A stretch of DNA of 64,000 nt from Anaerolineales bacterium (GTDB lineage Bacteria > Chloroflexota > Anaerolineae > Anaerolineales > Villigracilaceae): contig JAFGSI010000028.1 of NCBI GenBank assembly GCA_016934715.1, forward strand, positions 186,001 to 250,000. Direction: 5' to 3'. Of the stretch, positions 25,662 through 34,954 are shown one piece after another. The position numbers and the translations under genes are program-made. The stretch's first letter is position 1. Each line of letters opens with the position of its first letter. Under the pieces are notes generated by a model. The model was not told where the DNA came from and ran no database searches. It saw nothing but the letters and a program-made list of their open reading frames with translations.

Positions 25662-27599
25662 ATGCTTAGTGGTTGGTTGTATGACGTTCTGGTGGGAATA
25701 ATCACGGTCAACCAGATTCTGACAGCCGGGATAGCCATTCTGGCTTTTTCGTTGTTCTTGTACGCCCTGTCGTTCAACCTGCGCGACCGCGTGGCGCGGT
25801 CATTTGCGATCATCTTGTTGTGCGTCGTGGTCGTCTTCACGGCTGAGGCGCTCGAAAGCTCGATCGATTCTCCCCCGTTCGTCGATCTATTCCTGCGCCT
25901 GGAGTGGATCGGGATCATTTTCCTGCCCCCTGCTTACCTGCATTTCTCGGATGCCGTACTGGTGACAACCGGCCGCCCGTCGCGCGGTCGGCGCCGGCTG
26001 GCGGTCCGCTTGATGTATATCCTGGCGGCTGTTTTTCTGCTGCTGCTGTCGTTCGGCATCTTGCTCGGGCCCATGCAAGTGGATGGCCAACCCGCCCCGC
26101 ATCTGGCGCGCACCACCTGGACCGAGGTCTTCACGGTGTGTTACGCCCTGACGATGATCTGGGCCTGGATCAATTTCGCGCGCGCTTACCAGCGAACCCT
26201 GACCCGCTCCGGGCGCCGGCGCATGATCTACCTGTTAGCCGGCGCAACGGCTCCAGCTCTCGGATCCTTCCCGTACCTGCTCTACGGATCGCCCCTCGCT
26301 GCCCAGCACCCGTTCCTGTTCTGGGGCATGGCAGTGTTCAGTAATTTCTTGGTGGGTGGGTTGATTGTCGTGATGGCTTATGCGGTGGCTTTTTTTGGAG
26401 TCTCCTGGCCTGACAGGGTGGTACGCAGCCGCCTGTTCAAGTGGATCATGCGCGGTCCGGTGACTGCCTCGGTAGCTCTGGGAATCATGACGGTTGTGCG
26501 CCGCGCGGGGGAATACTTTGGAACGATCTACTCTGGCGCCGTGCCAGTGGCCATGGTGGCGACCGTTCTGTTGATGGAACACACCATTACCCTCATCGCT
26601 CCGCTCTGGGACCGGTTGCTTTTCTTCGGACGGGATCGCACCGATCTCTCGCTCTTGCAGAATCTTGAAGATCGCCTGATCACCCAGGGCGACCTGCGCC
26701 AGTTCCTCGAAGCTGTCCTGGCTGCGGTGCGCGACCACCTGCAGTCGCCATCGGCGTTCATCGCGGCCCTGGACGATGGGCATCTATCGTTGATCGTTGC
26801 GACTGGGAGTTCGCCATTGCTGCGTGAGGATGCCGACCTCGCCGACGCCCTGCAAACGGTTGTGCTTAACGGGAACAATGGTAAGGATTATATCTGGGGG
26901 GAGCACTGGCTATTTCCGCTCCACCAGCCTCCCGAGACCGAAGAGGGCGAGCCGATCCTGATCGGCCTTTTGGGTGTTGCCCGGAGCCCGGAACAGAAAC
27001 TGGTGCCGGACCAGCGCCAGGCTCTGGTGATGTTGATCCGCCGGGCATCGCAGGCCCTTCGAGACCGGCGATTGCAACAGCGTGTCTTTCGTTCCCTGGA
27101 AGACCTGCGCCCTCAGGTCGACATGTTCCAGCGGCTGCGGGCCGTCGGGCGCTACGACAGCAAAACCAGCCTGCTGGAGGAAAATTTGCTGCCGGAGTCG
27201 GATATGGCGAATTGGGTCAAGGATGCCCTGACGCATTACTGGGGAGGGCCAAAGCTGACCAAGAACCCGCTGCTGCAGCTCAGGATTGTCCAGGATTCGT
27301 TTCGCCAGCATAATGACAATCCGGCCAATGCACTGCGTTCGATCCTGCGTAAGGCCCTGGACAGCGTCCGGCCGGAAGGGGAGCGGCGTTTCACCGCAGA
27401 ATGGATCCTGTACAATATTCTGGAGATGAAATTCATCGAGGGCCGCAAGGTGCGGGAGGTGGCGAATCGACTGGCGATGTCCGAGGCGGATCTCTATCGC
27501 AAACAAAGGGTGGCGATCGAAGAGGTGGCGCGTGTGATCTTAAAAATGGAAGAAGAGACGCAGGTGAATTTTGGTGGGAAGGAGGTTGGACAAGGATAA
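25662..27599 (+). CDS. 7TM-GAF-like-HTH regulator without a kinase domain
   Basis: A 645-residue protein. Residues 10-310 contain about eight hydrophobic segments resembling histidine-kinase N-terminal 7TM sensor regions. Residues about 335-470 look like a GAF domain. A charged helical region follows, and the C-terminus (FTAEWILYNILEMKFIEGRK then VREVANRLAMSEADLYRKQR) looks like a helix-turn-helix or DNA-binding helical domain. No histidine-kinase, GGDEF or phosphatase motif is present. It may be a membrane-bound transcription regulator. It lies 24 nt after the GNAT gene and 2 nt before the S1-domain gene. Confidence 0.72.
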   Translation: MLSGWLYDVLVGIITVNQILTAGIAILAFSLFLYALSFNLRDRVARSFAIILLCVVVVFTAEALESSIDSPPFVDLFLRLEWIGIIFLPPAYLHFSDAVLVTTGRPSRGRRRLAVRLMYILAAVFLLLLSFGILLGPMQVDGQPAPHLARTTWTEVFTVCYALTMIWAWINFARAYQRTLTRSGRRRMIYLLAGATAPALGSFPYLLYGSPLAAQHPFLFWGMAVFSNFLVGGLIVVMAYAVAFFGVSWPDRVVRSRLFKWIMRGPVTASVALGIMTVVRRAGEYFGTIYSGAVPVAMVATVLLMEHTITLIAPLWDRLLFFGRDRTDLSLLQNLEDRLITQGDLRQFLEAVLAAVRDHLQSPSAFIAALDDGHLSLIVATGSSPLLREDADLADALQTVVLNGNNGKDYIWGEHWLFPLHQPPETEEGEPILIGLLGVARSPEQKLVPDQRQALVMLIRRASQALRDRRLQQRVFRSLEDLRPQVDMFQRLRAVGRYDSKTSLLEENLLPESDMANWVKDALTHYWGGPKLTKNPLLQLRIVQDSFRQHNDNPANALRSILRKALDSVRPEGERRFTAEWILYNILEMKFIEGRKVREVANRLAMSEADLYRKQRVAIEEVARVILKMEEETQVNFGGKEVGQG

Positions 27600-27601
27600 C
27601 C

Positions 27602-28531
27602 ATGGAGCATCAAACTTCGGAAATGAATCTGCCTTCCATTGACGAGGGGTGGTGGGAGGCCGTGCTGGCAGAGGCGGAACAGGGCTGTGGATCCGTTCAT
27701 CTGCATCAGAAGGTCAAAATGGATGGGCCGGAGAAACCATCCCTGAATTGGGATCAGGCGATGATGATCTATCGCCAGGACCAGATCATCAAGGTGGTTG
27801 TCACCGGGTACAACCGCGGCGGGCTGCTCGTTGAAGGGGATGGGTTGAGCGGATTCATCCCTTGTTCGCATCTGGTGGAGATGCCGGCCCTGACGGAGCC
27901 ATCGCGTCGCGATGATTGCCTGTCCTCTTATGTGGGGCAGACTTTGCGAGTGAAGGTGATCGAATGCGTCCCCGACGAGAGCCGGATGGTCTTCTCCGAG
28001 CGGGCCGCCCGTTCGGAAGCCGGCAAGCGCATGGAATTGTTCAGCAACCTTCAACCAGGGCAACGAGTGTCTGGCGAGGTGACCAATATCACCGAGTTTG
28101 GTATTTTCGTCGACCTGGGCGGCGTAGAAGGCTTGATTCATATCTCGGAGCTTTCCTGGGGGCGTGTCAACCATCCGGGCGAGATTCTGCGTATCGGGGA
28201 ACGCGTGGAAGTATTGGTGATCGAAGTGTCTCCCGAACGCTGCCGAGTAGCTCTCAGCCTGAAACGGATGTTCCCCAATCCGTGGGAAAATGCGATCGGA
28301 CGTTTTCCGATCAACAGCACGGTCCCGGCGGTGGTGACCGCACTGGTCCCTTTCGGAGCATTTGCCCGTCTCGAAGAAGGATTGGAGGGGTTAATCCATA
28401 CATCGGAGATTCCCATGCCTGCCGGTGCAGGCGTGAACGACGTTCTCAGGCCGGGGCAAAAAATCCAGGTGCGGATCTTGCAGGTGGATGTTCCCCGCCA
28501 GCGCATCGGCCTGAGCATGCGGACAGATTGA
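27602..28531 (+). CDS. S1-domain RNA-binding protein
   Basis: A 309-residue protein with three S1 domains: about 60-130 (VTGYNRGGLLVEGDGLSGFI), 145-220 (GEVTNITEFGIFVDLGGVEG then LIHISELSWGRV) and 235-305 (AVVTALVPFGAFARLEEGLE). This is an RpsA-like array, shorter than E. coli S1, so it may be a small ribosomal protein S1 homologue or a separate translation/RNA factor. The ATG at 27602 has AAGGA upstream; the open frame extending to 27401 overlaps the previous gene out of frame and is rejected. Next gene is ftsK after 7 nt. Confidence 0.85.
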   Translation: MEHQTSEMNLPSIDEGWWEAVLAEAEQGCGSVHLHQKVKMDGPEKPSLNWDQAMMIYRQDQIIKVVVTGYNRGGLLVEGDGLSGFIPCSHLVEMPALTEPSRRDDCLSSYVGQTLRVKVIECVPDESRMVFSERAARSEAGKRMELFSNLQPGQRVSGEVTNITEFGIFVDLGGVEGLIHISELSWGRVNHPGEILRIGERVEVLVIEVSPERCRVALSLKRMFPNPWENAIGRFPINSTVPAVVTALVPFGAFARLEEGLEGLIHTSEIPMPAGAGVNDVLRPGQKIQVRILQVDVPRQRIGLSMRTD

Positions 28532-28538
28532 TCCAATC

Positions 28539-30800
28539 ATGACCTCGCGCCGAACACCACCCTCTTCTTCCCGAACCGATCGTGCTTCTCGCTCCCGGCG
28601 GGAGGCCAATGATGACGTCGAACCCGAGCGCAATCCGGCCGGTTGGATGGATCGCCTCGCTCACCTGCAGACTCATTTTGGCCGATTTCTTGGGGATGTG
28701 GTTGGGATCCTGTTCTTCGCAATTGCCCTGCTGACCCTGTTTGGCCTAGTCGGTCTGGCACAGGAGGGAGTTTTGCTGACCGAGTTTGTCGGCGTGCTGC
28801 GCGTCTGGTTTGGCTGGGGAAGTTACCTGATCGTGGTCCTTTTTGGGGTCGCAGGAGTCTTGATTTTCCGCCGCAGGCGGTCGAGGGGGGCGACGCGCTG
28901 GGGTCGGGTCATTGCCCTTGAACTGGCGGGCCTGTTGACCCTGGCCGTCCTCTCTGTGATCAGTGGCAACTCGCTGTTCTACGCCGAGTCCGAGAGTGGT
29001 GCCTGGGGCGGCCAGATCGGTTGGGGACTGGCCACCCTGGTGGTCAGATTCCTTGGCGAGTGGGCAGGTGGGGCAGTCATCTTCCTGATGTGGATCCTGG
29101 CCTGGATGACCGGATTCGGAGTCTGGTACCACCTGGAATTGTGGCTCTTCAAGCAGGCGGGAGAACCAGTGCCTGGCTCAGGGAGCGACCCTGTGGAAGA
29201 AGAGGAGACTCCATTTATCCCACCGTTGCCTGTCGAAAAGCCGGTTGCCGCGGAGGCCCGTGACAAGAAACAGGCACCGCTGCCGCCTGAGTTCCGCAAG
29301 TCTTTCAAGGTCTCCCAGCGCGAGGACGAATCTCCTGCCAAGCCGCAGGAGCGCGATAGCCGCCTGCCGCCGTTGAACGTTTTGATCACCGAGCAGAATG
29401 TCCGTCCGGATGAGCGGCATATCAATCAGACCGCTGGCCTGATCGAAAAGACCCTGTCCGAGTTCGGCATCCCGGCCAAAGTGGTCGGTTTCCGGATCGG
29501 CCCGAATGTGACCCAGTTCGCTGTCCAGCCTGGGTTCATCAAGAAGGCCGGTTCCAGCGAGGAAGAGCGGCAGTTGTTGAAGGTCCGCGTGGCACAGATC
29601 GCTTCGCTGCAGAAGGATTTGGCCTTGGCCCTCTCGGCGGAACGATTGCGCATCGAGGCGCCCGTTCCGGGGCGGGCATATGTGGGCATTGAAGTGCCCA
29701 ACACACGCCTATCGGTCGTGCGCCTGCGCCCGATCCTCGATACGGATGCCTTTTACAAGGTCGGTTCCCCGCTGACGATCGCCCTGGGGCGCGACGTCTC
29801 CGGCAACCCGCTGGTAGCTGACCTTGCGCACATGCCGCACTTGCTGATCGCCGGGACGACCGGTTCGGGCAAATCGGTGTGCATCTCGGCGCTGGCCACC
29901 TGCCTGGCGATGAATAATCCTCCCGAAGATCTACGGATGGTGATGATCGACTCGAAAATGGTCGAGCTGATCCGTTTCAACGGATTGGCACATCTTTTTG
30001 GTAAGGTCGAGACTGATATTCAGCGCATCCTGGGTGTCCTGCGCTGGGTGGTGGTAGAAATGGAGCATCGCTACCAACTGCTCGAGGCGGCCAAGGCCCG
30101 CGAGATCGACGCCTACAACCGCCGTTTGCAGCGCCGCAAGGATGTCCAACCCCTGCCGCGCATCGTGGTGTTGATCGACGAATTGGCCGATCTGATGATG
30201 TCGGCCCCTGACCAGACCGAACACAACCTGGTCCGGCTGGCCCAGATGGCGCGGGCAACTGGCATCCATCTGGTGGTGGCGACCCAGCGGCCGAGCACCG
30301 ATGTGGTTACCGGCCTGATCAAGGCCAACTTTCCGGCTCGCCTGTCGTTCTCGGTCGCCTCACAAGTGGACTCGCGGGTTATCCTCGATCTTCCCGGTGC
30401 GGACACACTCCTCGGGCGCGGGGATATGCTCTTCCTGAATCCGGAAATCGGTAGTCCGGTGCGCGCCCAGGGCGTGCTGGTCACGGACCAGGAGATCGAG
30501 CGCATCATTGCCTTCTGGCAGCAGAACAACCCGGCTGGCGAGAGCCGACCGCCCTGGGAATCGATGCTTTCGGAATCGCTGGAGGCAGAAGGCAGCGACG
30601 ATGTTCTTATCGAGAGGGCTGTCACCCTGTTGAAACGAGAGCAGCGTGCCAGCGCGTCGATGTTCCAGCGGCGCTTGCGGATCGGGTACCCGCGCGCGGC
30701 CCGGCTGCTGGACCAATTGGAGGAGATGGGGGTGGTTGGGCCGTCGCAGGGCGGCGGGCGCGAGCGTGATGTTCTCATCGGGCCGGATGAGGAAGAATGA
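28539..30800 (+). CDS. ftsK: FtsK/SpoIIIE DNA translocase
   Basis: A 753-residue DNA translocase that moves chromosomal DNA through the closing septum. It has four N-terminal hydrophobic segments (about residues 50-205), a Pro/Glu linker, the alpha/beta motor (Walker A AGTTGSGKS near residue 437; Walker B VVLIDELADLMM near residue 541) and a C-terminal gamma winged helix (about 690-745: RASASMFQRRLRIGYPRAAR) that reads orientation sequences. Length is typical of a short-linker FtsK/SpoIIIE. Its stop overlaps an ATG of the next reading frame (ATGA). Confidence 0.95.
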   Translation: MTSRRTPPSSSRTDRASRSRREANDDVEPERNPAGWMDRLAHLQTHFGRFLGDVVGILFFAIALLTLFGLVGLAQEGVLLTEFVGVLRVWFGWGSYLIVVLFGVAGVLIFRRRRSRGATRWGRVIALELAGLLTLAVLSVISGNSLFYAESESGAWGGQIGWGLATLVVRFLGEWAGGAVIFLMWILAWMTGFGVWYHLELWLFKQAGEPVPGSGSDPVEEEETPFIPPLPVEKPVAAEARDKKQAPLPPEFRKSFKVSQREDESPAKPQERDSRLPPLNVLITEQNVRPDERHINQTAGLIEKTLSEFGIPAKVVGFRIGPNVTQFAVQPGFIKKAGSSEEERQLLKVRVAQIASLQKDLALALSAERLRIEAPVPGRAYVGIEVPNTRLSVVRLRPILDTDAFYKVGSPLTIALGRDVSGNPLVADLAHMPHLLIAGTTGSGKSVCISALATCLAMNNPPEDLRMVMIDSKMVELIRFNGLAHLFGKVETDIQRILGVLRWVVVEMEHRYQLLEAAKAREIDAYNRRLQRRKDVQPLPRIVVLIDELADLMMSAPDQTEHNLVRLAQMARATGIHLVVATQRPSTDVVTGLIKANFPARLSFSVASQVDSRVILDLPGADTLLGRGDMLFLNPEIGSPVRAQGVLVTDQEIERIIAFWQQNNPAGESRPPWESMLSESLEAEGSDDVLIERAVTLLKREQRASASMFQRRLRIGYPRAARLLDQLEEMGVVGPSQGGGRERDVLIGPDEEE

Positions 30801-30814
30801 TGCTGCTCCTGTGG

Positions 30815-30820
30815 TATGAT
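30815..30820 (+). promoter_or_regulatory. Possible extended -10 for the phosphatidyltransferase gene
   Basis: TATGAT at 30815-30820 preceded by TGG just after the ftsK stop; no clear -35. Confidence 0.35.
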
Positions 30821-30856
30821 TGCCCCGTTTTATCCCTGCGACCAAGAGGAATAACA

Positions 30857-31477
30857 TTGGAACAAAGCCCTGAAAAGAAGTCAACCTTTGCCGATAAGAT
30901 GCGGATCTGGTTCCGTTGGTTGCTGGAGCCGATCGCCGCGTTTCTCGACCGCCTGGGCATCCGGCCCAACACTGTGACGATCGTCGGTTTGCTGGGGACG
31001 ATTGGCTGCGCCACCCTGATCGCCTTTGGTCACATGACCTGGGCCGGGATTCTGCTGCTGATCATGGGCCCCGTGGACGCTCTCGACGGCGCCCTGGCCC
31101 GCCTGCGCGGCGAGGCCAGCGAATGGGGCGCGTTTGTCGATTCGGTCACAGACCGTTACTCGGAACTGTTCATTTTTCTTGGGTTCGTGGTTTATTACCT
31201 GACCGGGACCAACTCGACCGGGATCCTGCTGGCTTACCTGGCCGCAGCCGGTTCGGTGCTGGTCTCGTACGTCAAGGCCCGCGCCGACGCCTCCCGTCTG
31301 GATGCCAATGTCGGTTTACTGACCCGCGTCGAGCGCTACATTGTCCTTATTCCGCTCCTGATCTTCAATCAACCCCTGGCAATTGTCCTGATCATTGCCA
31401 TCTTTGCCAATTTCACCGCTTTGCAGCGGATCCTGCGCGTGCGTCGGGACGCCCACCGCCGCCAATCCCAATCCTAG
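30857..31477 (+). CDS. CDP-alcohol phosphatidyltransferase
   Basis: A 206-residue membrane enzyme (226 if translation starts at the ATG overlapping the ftsK stop, 30797). The family signature D-x2-D-G-x2-A-R-x8-G-x3-D-x3-D is complete in DALDGALARLRGEASEWGAF then VDSVTD. Several hydrophobic segments follow. It transfers a phosphatidyl group from CDP-diacylglycerol to an alcohol such as glycerol 3-phosphate or inositol phosphate; the acceptor cannot be read. I prefer the TTG at 30857 because AGAGGAA lies 5 nt upstream and a possible -10 element falls between the two starts. lgt follows after 9 nt, so lipid-related genes cluster here. Confidence 0.88.
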   Translation: MEQSPEKKSTFADKMRIWFRWLLEPIAAFLDRLGIRPNTVTIVGLLGTIGCATLIAFGHMTWAGILLLIMGPVDALDGALARLRGEASEWGAFVDSVTDRYSELFIFLGFVVYYLTGTNSTGILLAYLAAAGSVLVSYVKARADASRLDANVGLLTRVERYIVLIPLLIFNQPLAIVLIIAIFANFTALQRILRVRRDAHRRQSQS

Positions 31478-31486
31478 GAGTTTGCT

Positions 31487-32554
31487 ATGTTTCCGGATCG
31501 TTCCTTCCCGAACGGGTTTGACCTGCCTTTGCCGATCGTTTTTGCCATCGCAATCCCGGCTCTCCTGATCACAGCCGCGCTGATGATCTATGATGAGGTT
31601 CAAAGCAAGCGAAAGCGCAGATTGCCCAACGTCTGGTACTGGGTGGTCCTGGCCGGGTGTATCGGCCTGGTCCTGTGGGCCGCATTCCTGCCCTACTACC
31701 TGGAGAAGACGTTCCGGGTCTATTTCTATGCCTTGATGATTATCCTGGGAGTGGTCGCCGCCGCGCTCCTGTCGCAATCCGAGGCCAAACGACGAGGTGT
31801 CAATGCGGATCTGGTCTGGGACGCTCTGCTGTGGCTGTTGGTGGCCGGTGTGATCGGTGCTCGCATCTGGCATGTCTTCACCCCCACTCCCAGCATCCTT
31901 GTCCTTCACCCGGTTACAGGCGAACTGGTCAATCCGTATTTTGTGCCCGGGAAGACCTTTGCGGAATATATCTGGGATATCATCAATCTTCGCAATGGCG
32001 GCCTGGGAATCCCGGGGGCCATCATCGGAGGTGCCATCGCCCTGTATTTCTACTGCCGGGCCAAAAAGATCTCCTTCCTGACCTGGATTGATATTGCCGC
32101 CCCGGGTGTGGCCCTGGCGCAGGCGATCGGCCGTCTGGGAAATTTCTTTAACCAGGAGGTCTATGGCCTGCCGACCGATCTGCCCTGGAGGATCTATATC
32201 GACCCGCTCCATCGTGCCGACGGCTATGAGAGCTACAGCCATTTCCACCCGCTTTTCCTGTACGAATTGCTCTGGAACCTCTTGAATATGTTCGTCTTGC
32301 TCTGGCTGGGGCGGCGCTTCAAGGACTGGCTGAAGCCAGGGGACATCCTGTATGGCTACATGCTTTTCTATGCGATCGGGCGTTTCTCGCTCGAATTCCT
32401 GCGACTGGACTCGGCCCTGGTCGGCGGGATCAACTTCAACCAATGGTTTATTGCTGGTGTCGGGGTGGTTGCCATTGCCCTCTTTATCTGGAATCACCGT
32501 CGGCCCGCGGCACTGGACGAGGGGCTGCTCGAAGAGACGACCCAGGAAGAATAG
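31487..32554 (+). CDS. lgt: Prolipoprotein diacylglyceryl transferase
   Basis: A 355-residue membrane enzyme that transfers diacylglycerol from phosphatidylglycerol to the lipobox cysteine, the first step of lipoprotein maturation. The signature GRLGNFFNQEVYG is visible near residue 215, along with HPLFLYELLWNL and the GARIWHV block. The N-terminus has about two extra hydrophobic helices compared with E. coli Lgt. RBS AGGAG precedes the ATG at 31487. The neighbour upstream is a phosphatidyltransferase and the window also holds lspA, alr and many lipobox proteins. Confidence 0.95.
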   Translation: MFPDRSFPNGFDLPLPIVFAIAIPALLITAALMIYDEVQSKRKRRLPNVWYWVVLAGCIGLVLWAAFLPYYLEKTFRVYFYALMIILGVVAAALLSQSEAKRRGVNADLVWDALLWLLVAGVIGARIWHVFTPTPSILVLHPVTGELVNPYFVPGKTFAEYIWDIINLRNGGLGIPGAIIGGAIALYFYCRAKKISFLTWIDIAAPGVALAQAIGRLGNFFNQEVYGLPTDLPWRIYIDPLHRADGYESYSHFHPLFLYELLWNLLNMFVLLWLGRRFKDWLKPGDILYGYMLFYAIGRFSLEFLRLDSALVGGINFNQWFIAGVGVVAIALFIWNHRRPAALDEGLLEETTQEE

Positions 32555-32579
32555 CGGCTGTTCCCATACAGGCTGAAGC

Positions 32580-33503
32580 ATGATCCAAACGGAAGACCTC
32601 AGCAAGCAGTTCGGCAATTTCTGGGCCGTGGACGGGGTCAATCTTGATGTTCAGCCCGGACAGGTTCTGGCTCTGCTGGGCCAGAATGGGGCCGGAAAGA
32701 CGACCTCTGTCCGGATGTTGACCTCGGTCCTCATCCCGACCCGTGGCCAGGCCCGGGTGGCCGGGTATGACGTGGTCAGCCAGGCCGATCACGTCCGTTC
32801 GTCGGTGGGGGTCCTGACCGAGCAGCACGGACTGTATCTGCGGATGACCGGCCGGGAATATCTCGACTACTTCGGCCGAATCTACCGCCTGGAGACCCAA
32901 ACATGCCACCAGCGTTGCCTGACCCTGTTGGACTACTTTGGCCTTGGCGAGGCGGCCGGGCAGCGCATCGGCCAGTATTCGAAGGGGATGCGCCAGAAAC
33001 TGGCCATTGCGCGGGCATTGATGCACACGCCACCGGTCCTGCTGCTTGACGAACCGACCTCGGCCATGGATCCGGAGAGCGCCCACCTGGTGCGGCAGTC
33101 CATCGCAGGCCTACGGGCTGAGAACCGAACCATCATCATTTGTACTCACAACCTGGTCGAGGCCGAAATGCTGGCCAACCGGATCGCAATCATCTACCGG
33201 GGCCGGATCATTGTCGAGGGGACGGTGGAGGCATTGAAGCAGCAGCTGCTCGGGCCGCCCGAGTACGAGGTCCAGACCAACAACGGTCGCGGCGGCGGAT
33301 CCCTGCACCTGCCAGATGGGGTCGAGTTGCTTGAAGAAAGCGAAGGCCGTCTGCGGTTCCGTGTCCGGGCTCCGAAAGCGGACAATCCGGTGTTGCTCAA
33401 GCATTTGCTGCAGGCAGGGATTGGCGTGGTCTCTTTGCAGGAAGTGCCGCGATCTCTAGAGCAGATATACCTGGCGGCGATGAAGCAGGTGCGCAATGGC
33501 TGA
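32580..33503 (+). CDS. ABC transporter ATP-binding protein
   Basis: A 307-residue ATPase of the ABC-2 exporter class. Walker A is GQNGAGKTTSVRML, signature QYSKGMRQKLAIARAL, Walker B LLLDEPTSAMDP, and the H-loop His lies in IICTHNLVEAEML. A C-terminal extension of about 90 residues follows the ATPase domain, as in drug- or lipid-export ATPases. It overlaps the permease gene start by 8 nt (33496-33503), so they form one transporter. Substrate unknown; it follows lgt in the operon. Confidence 0.93.
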   Translation: MIQTEDLSKQFGNFWAVDGVNLDVQPGQVLALLGQNGAGKTTSVRMLTSVLIPTRGQARVAGYDVVSQADHVRSSVGVLTEQHGLYLRMTGREYLDYFGRIYRLETQTCHQRCLTLLDYFGLGEAAGQRIGQYSKGMRQKLAIARALMHTPPVLLLDEPTSAMDPESAHLVRQSIAGLRAENRTIIICTHNLVEAEMLANRIAIIYRGRIIVEGTVEALKQQLLGPPEYEVQTNNGRGGGSLHLPDGVELLEESEGRLRFRVRAPKADNPVLLKHLLQAGIGVVSLQEVPRSLEQIYLAAMKQVRNG

Positions 33504-34926
33504 GCAAGGGCGCGCGCAACTTGGATTGGCCTGGCTGGTGGCCCAGCGTGAACTGCGCGACCAGTTCCGCGACTGGCGGATCATCGTCCCGATGATTTTG
33601 CTGACCATCTTTTTCCCGTTCCTGATGAACAGCGCAGCCAAGATGGCCCTCGATTTCACTTCCCAGTACGGTACACCGCTGGTCGCCGAGCGCCTGGTGC
33701 CGTTTTTCCTGATGATCGTCGGCTTCTTCCCGATCACTGTTTCGCTGGTGATCGCTCTGGAGGCCTTCGTTGGTGAAAAGGAACGCGGTACGATCGAACC
33801 GTTGCTCTCCAGTCCTCTCCGGGATTGGCAGATCTATCTGGGCAAGCTGGTCGCCGCCTCGACCGTGCCCCTGGTGACGGCCTACATGGGGATTGCAGTC
33901 TATATGCTCCTGCTGTATATCCGGCAGATCCCTTTCCCGGACCTCAATATCATCTTGCAGACGATTTCCCTGACCACGGTCCAGGCTGTCCTGATGGTCA
34001 GTGGGGCGATTGTGATCTCCACCCAATCCACCTCGGTGCGGGCGGCCAACCTGATGTCTTCGTTCGTGGTCATCCCGATGGCGCTCCTGATCCAGGGCGA
34101 AAGCATTATGTTGTTCTGGGGGAACAATCAGGTTCTCTGGCTGGCGGTCCTGGGTGTGGCCGTCCTGGCCTTCCTGCTGGTGCGGTTGGGGATCGCCCAC
34201 TTCCAGCGGGAAGCTCTTTTGGGACGCGAGATCGATGTGCTCAACCTGCGCTGGATGGCGCAGACCTTCTGGCATTCCTTCAAGGGGCCGGCTCAGAATA
34301 TCCTCGAATGGTACAGGCGTGAACTCGGCAGGACCCTGCGGCGGCAGCGTTTTTCGATCCTGGTGATCGTACTGCTCGGGATTCTGGCCCTGGCCGGAGG
34401 GTATCTCTGGTTGACGGGCACCTCGGCAGACATCTCCACGGCGATATCGAACGAGGAATTTTCACAGATCTTAAGCGGCGACCTTGAACCGACGCCCCGC
34501 GTGAGCCTTGGTTTTGGATCCATCTTCGGGAACAACATCCGGGCGGTTCTCTTCATCCTGTTGCTGGGCCTCTTCTCTTTCAGTGTGCTGGGCATCCTGG
34601 CGTACCTGGCCAACATGGGCCTGATCGGGATCGTACTGGCAGCAGCCAGATATGTTGGCTACGACCCGATCACGTTGGCGGTCTCTGGTATACTTCCGCA
34701 TGGCATGTTCGAGCTGCCTGCCCTGATCCTCGCCAGTGCCGCGGTGCTGCACATCGGGGTTGTCCTGGTAACACCGAACGCCGACCGTACTCTGGGTGAG
34801 GTAATCCTCGAGGCGCTCGCCGACTGGATCAAAATTACCCTGGGGCTGGTTGTCCCGTTGCTTGCCATTGCCGCTGCAATCGAATCGTACGTGACCCCTG
34901 CCCTGCTGCTGGCCGCCTTGAAGTGA
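33496..34926 (+). CDS. ABC-2 permease fused to a SpoIIM-like domain
   Basis: A 476-residue membrane protein. Residues about 25-265 look like an ABC-2 permease with N-terminal helix and multiple hydrophobic segments (the EKERGTIEPLLSSPL loop is typical of ABC-2 permeases). Residues about 290-476 resemble the SpoIIM/DUF95 family: LGFGSIFGNNIRAVLFILLL, then VSGILPHGMFELPALILASAAVLHIG. I have not seen this described for ABC-2 permeases, though SpoIIM-family proteins often sit next to DUF58 and MoxR genes. It partners the ATPase encoded just upstream. What it exports is unknown. Confidence 0.82.
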   Translation: MAEQGRAQLGLAWLVAQRELRDQFRDWRIIVPMILLTIFFPFLMNSAAKMALDFTSQYGTPLVAERLVPFFLMIVGFFPITVSLVIALEAFVGEKERGTIEPLLSSPLRDWQIYLGKLVAASTVPLVTAYMGIAVYMLLLYIRQIPFPDLNIILQTISLTTVQAVLMVSGAIVISTQSTSVRAANLMSSFVVIPMALLIQGESIMLFWGNNQVLWLAVLGVAVLAFLLVRLGIAHFQREALLGREIDVLNLRWMAQTFWHSFKGPAQNILEWYRRELGRTLRRQRFSILVIVLLGILALAGGYLWLTGTSADISTAISNEEFSQILSGDLEPTPRVSLGFGSIFGNNIRAVLFILLLGLFSFSVLGILAYLANMGLIGIVLAAARYVGYDPITLAVSGILPHGMFELPALILASAAVLHIGVVLVTPNADRTLGEVILEALADWIKITLGLVVPLLAIAAAIESYVTPALLLAALK

Positions 34927-34954
34927 GGCTGGCTTTGCTCTGAAGGGACCGAAG

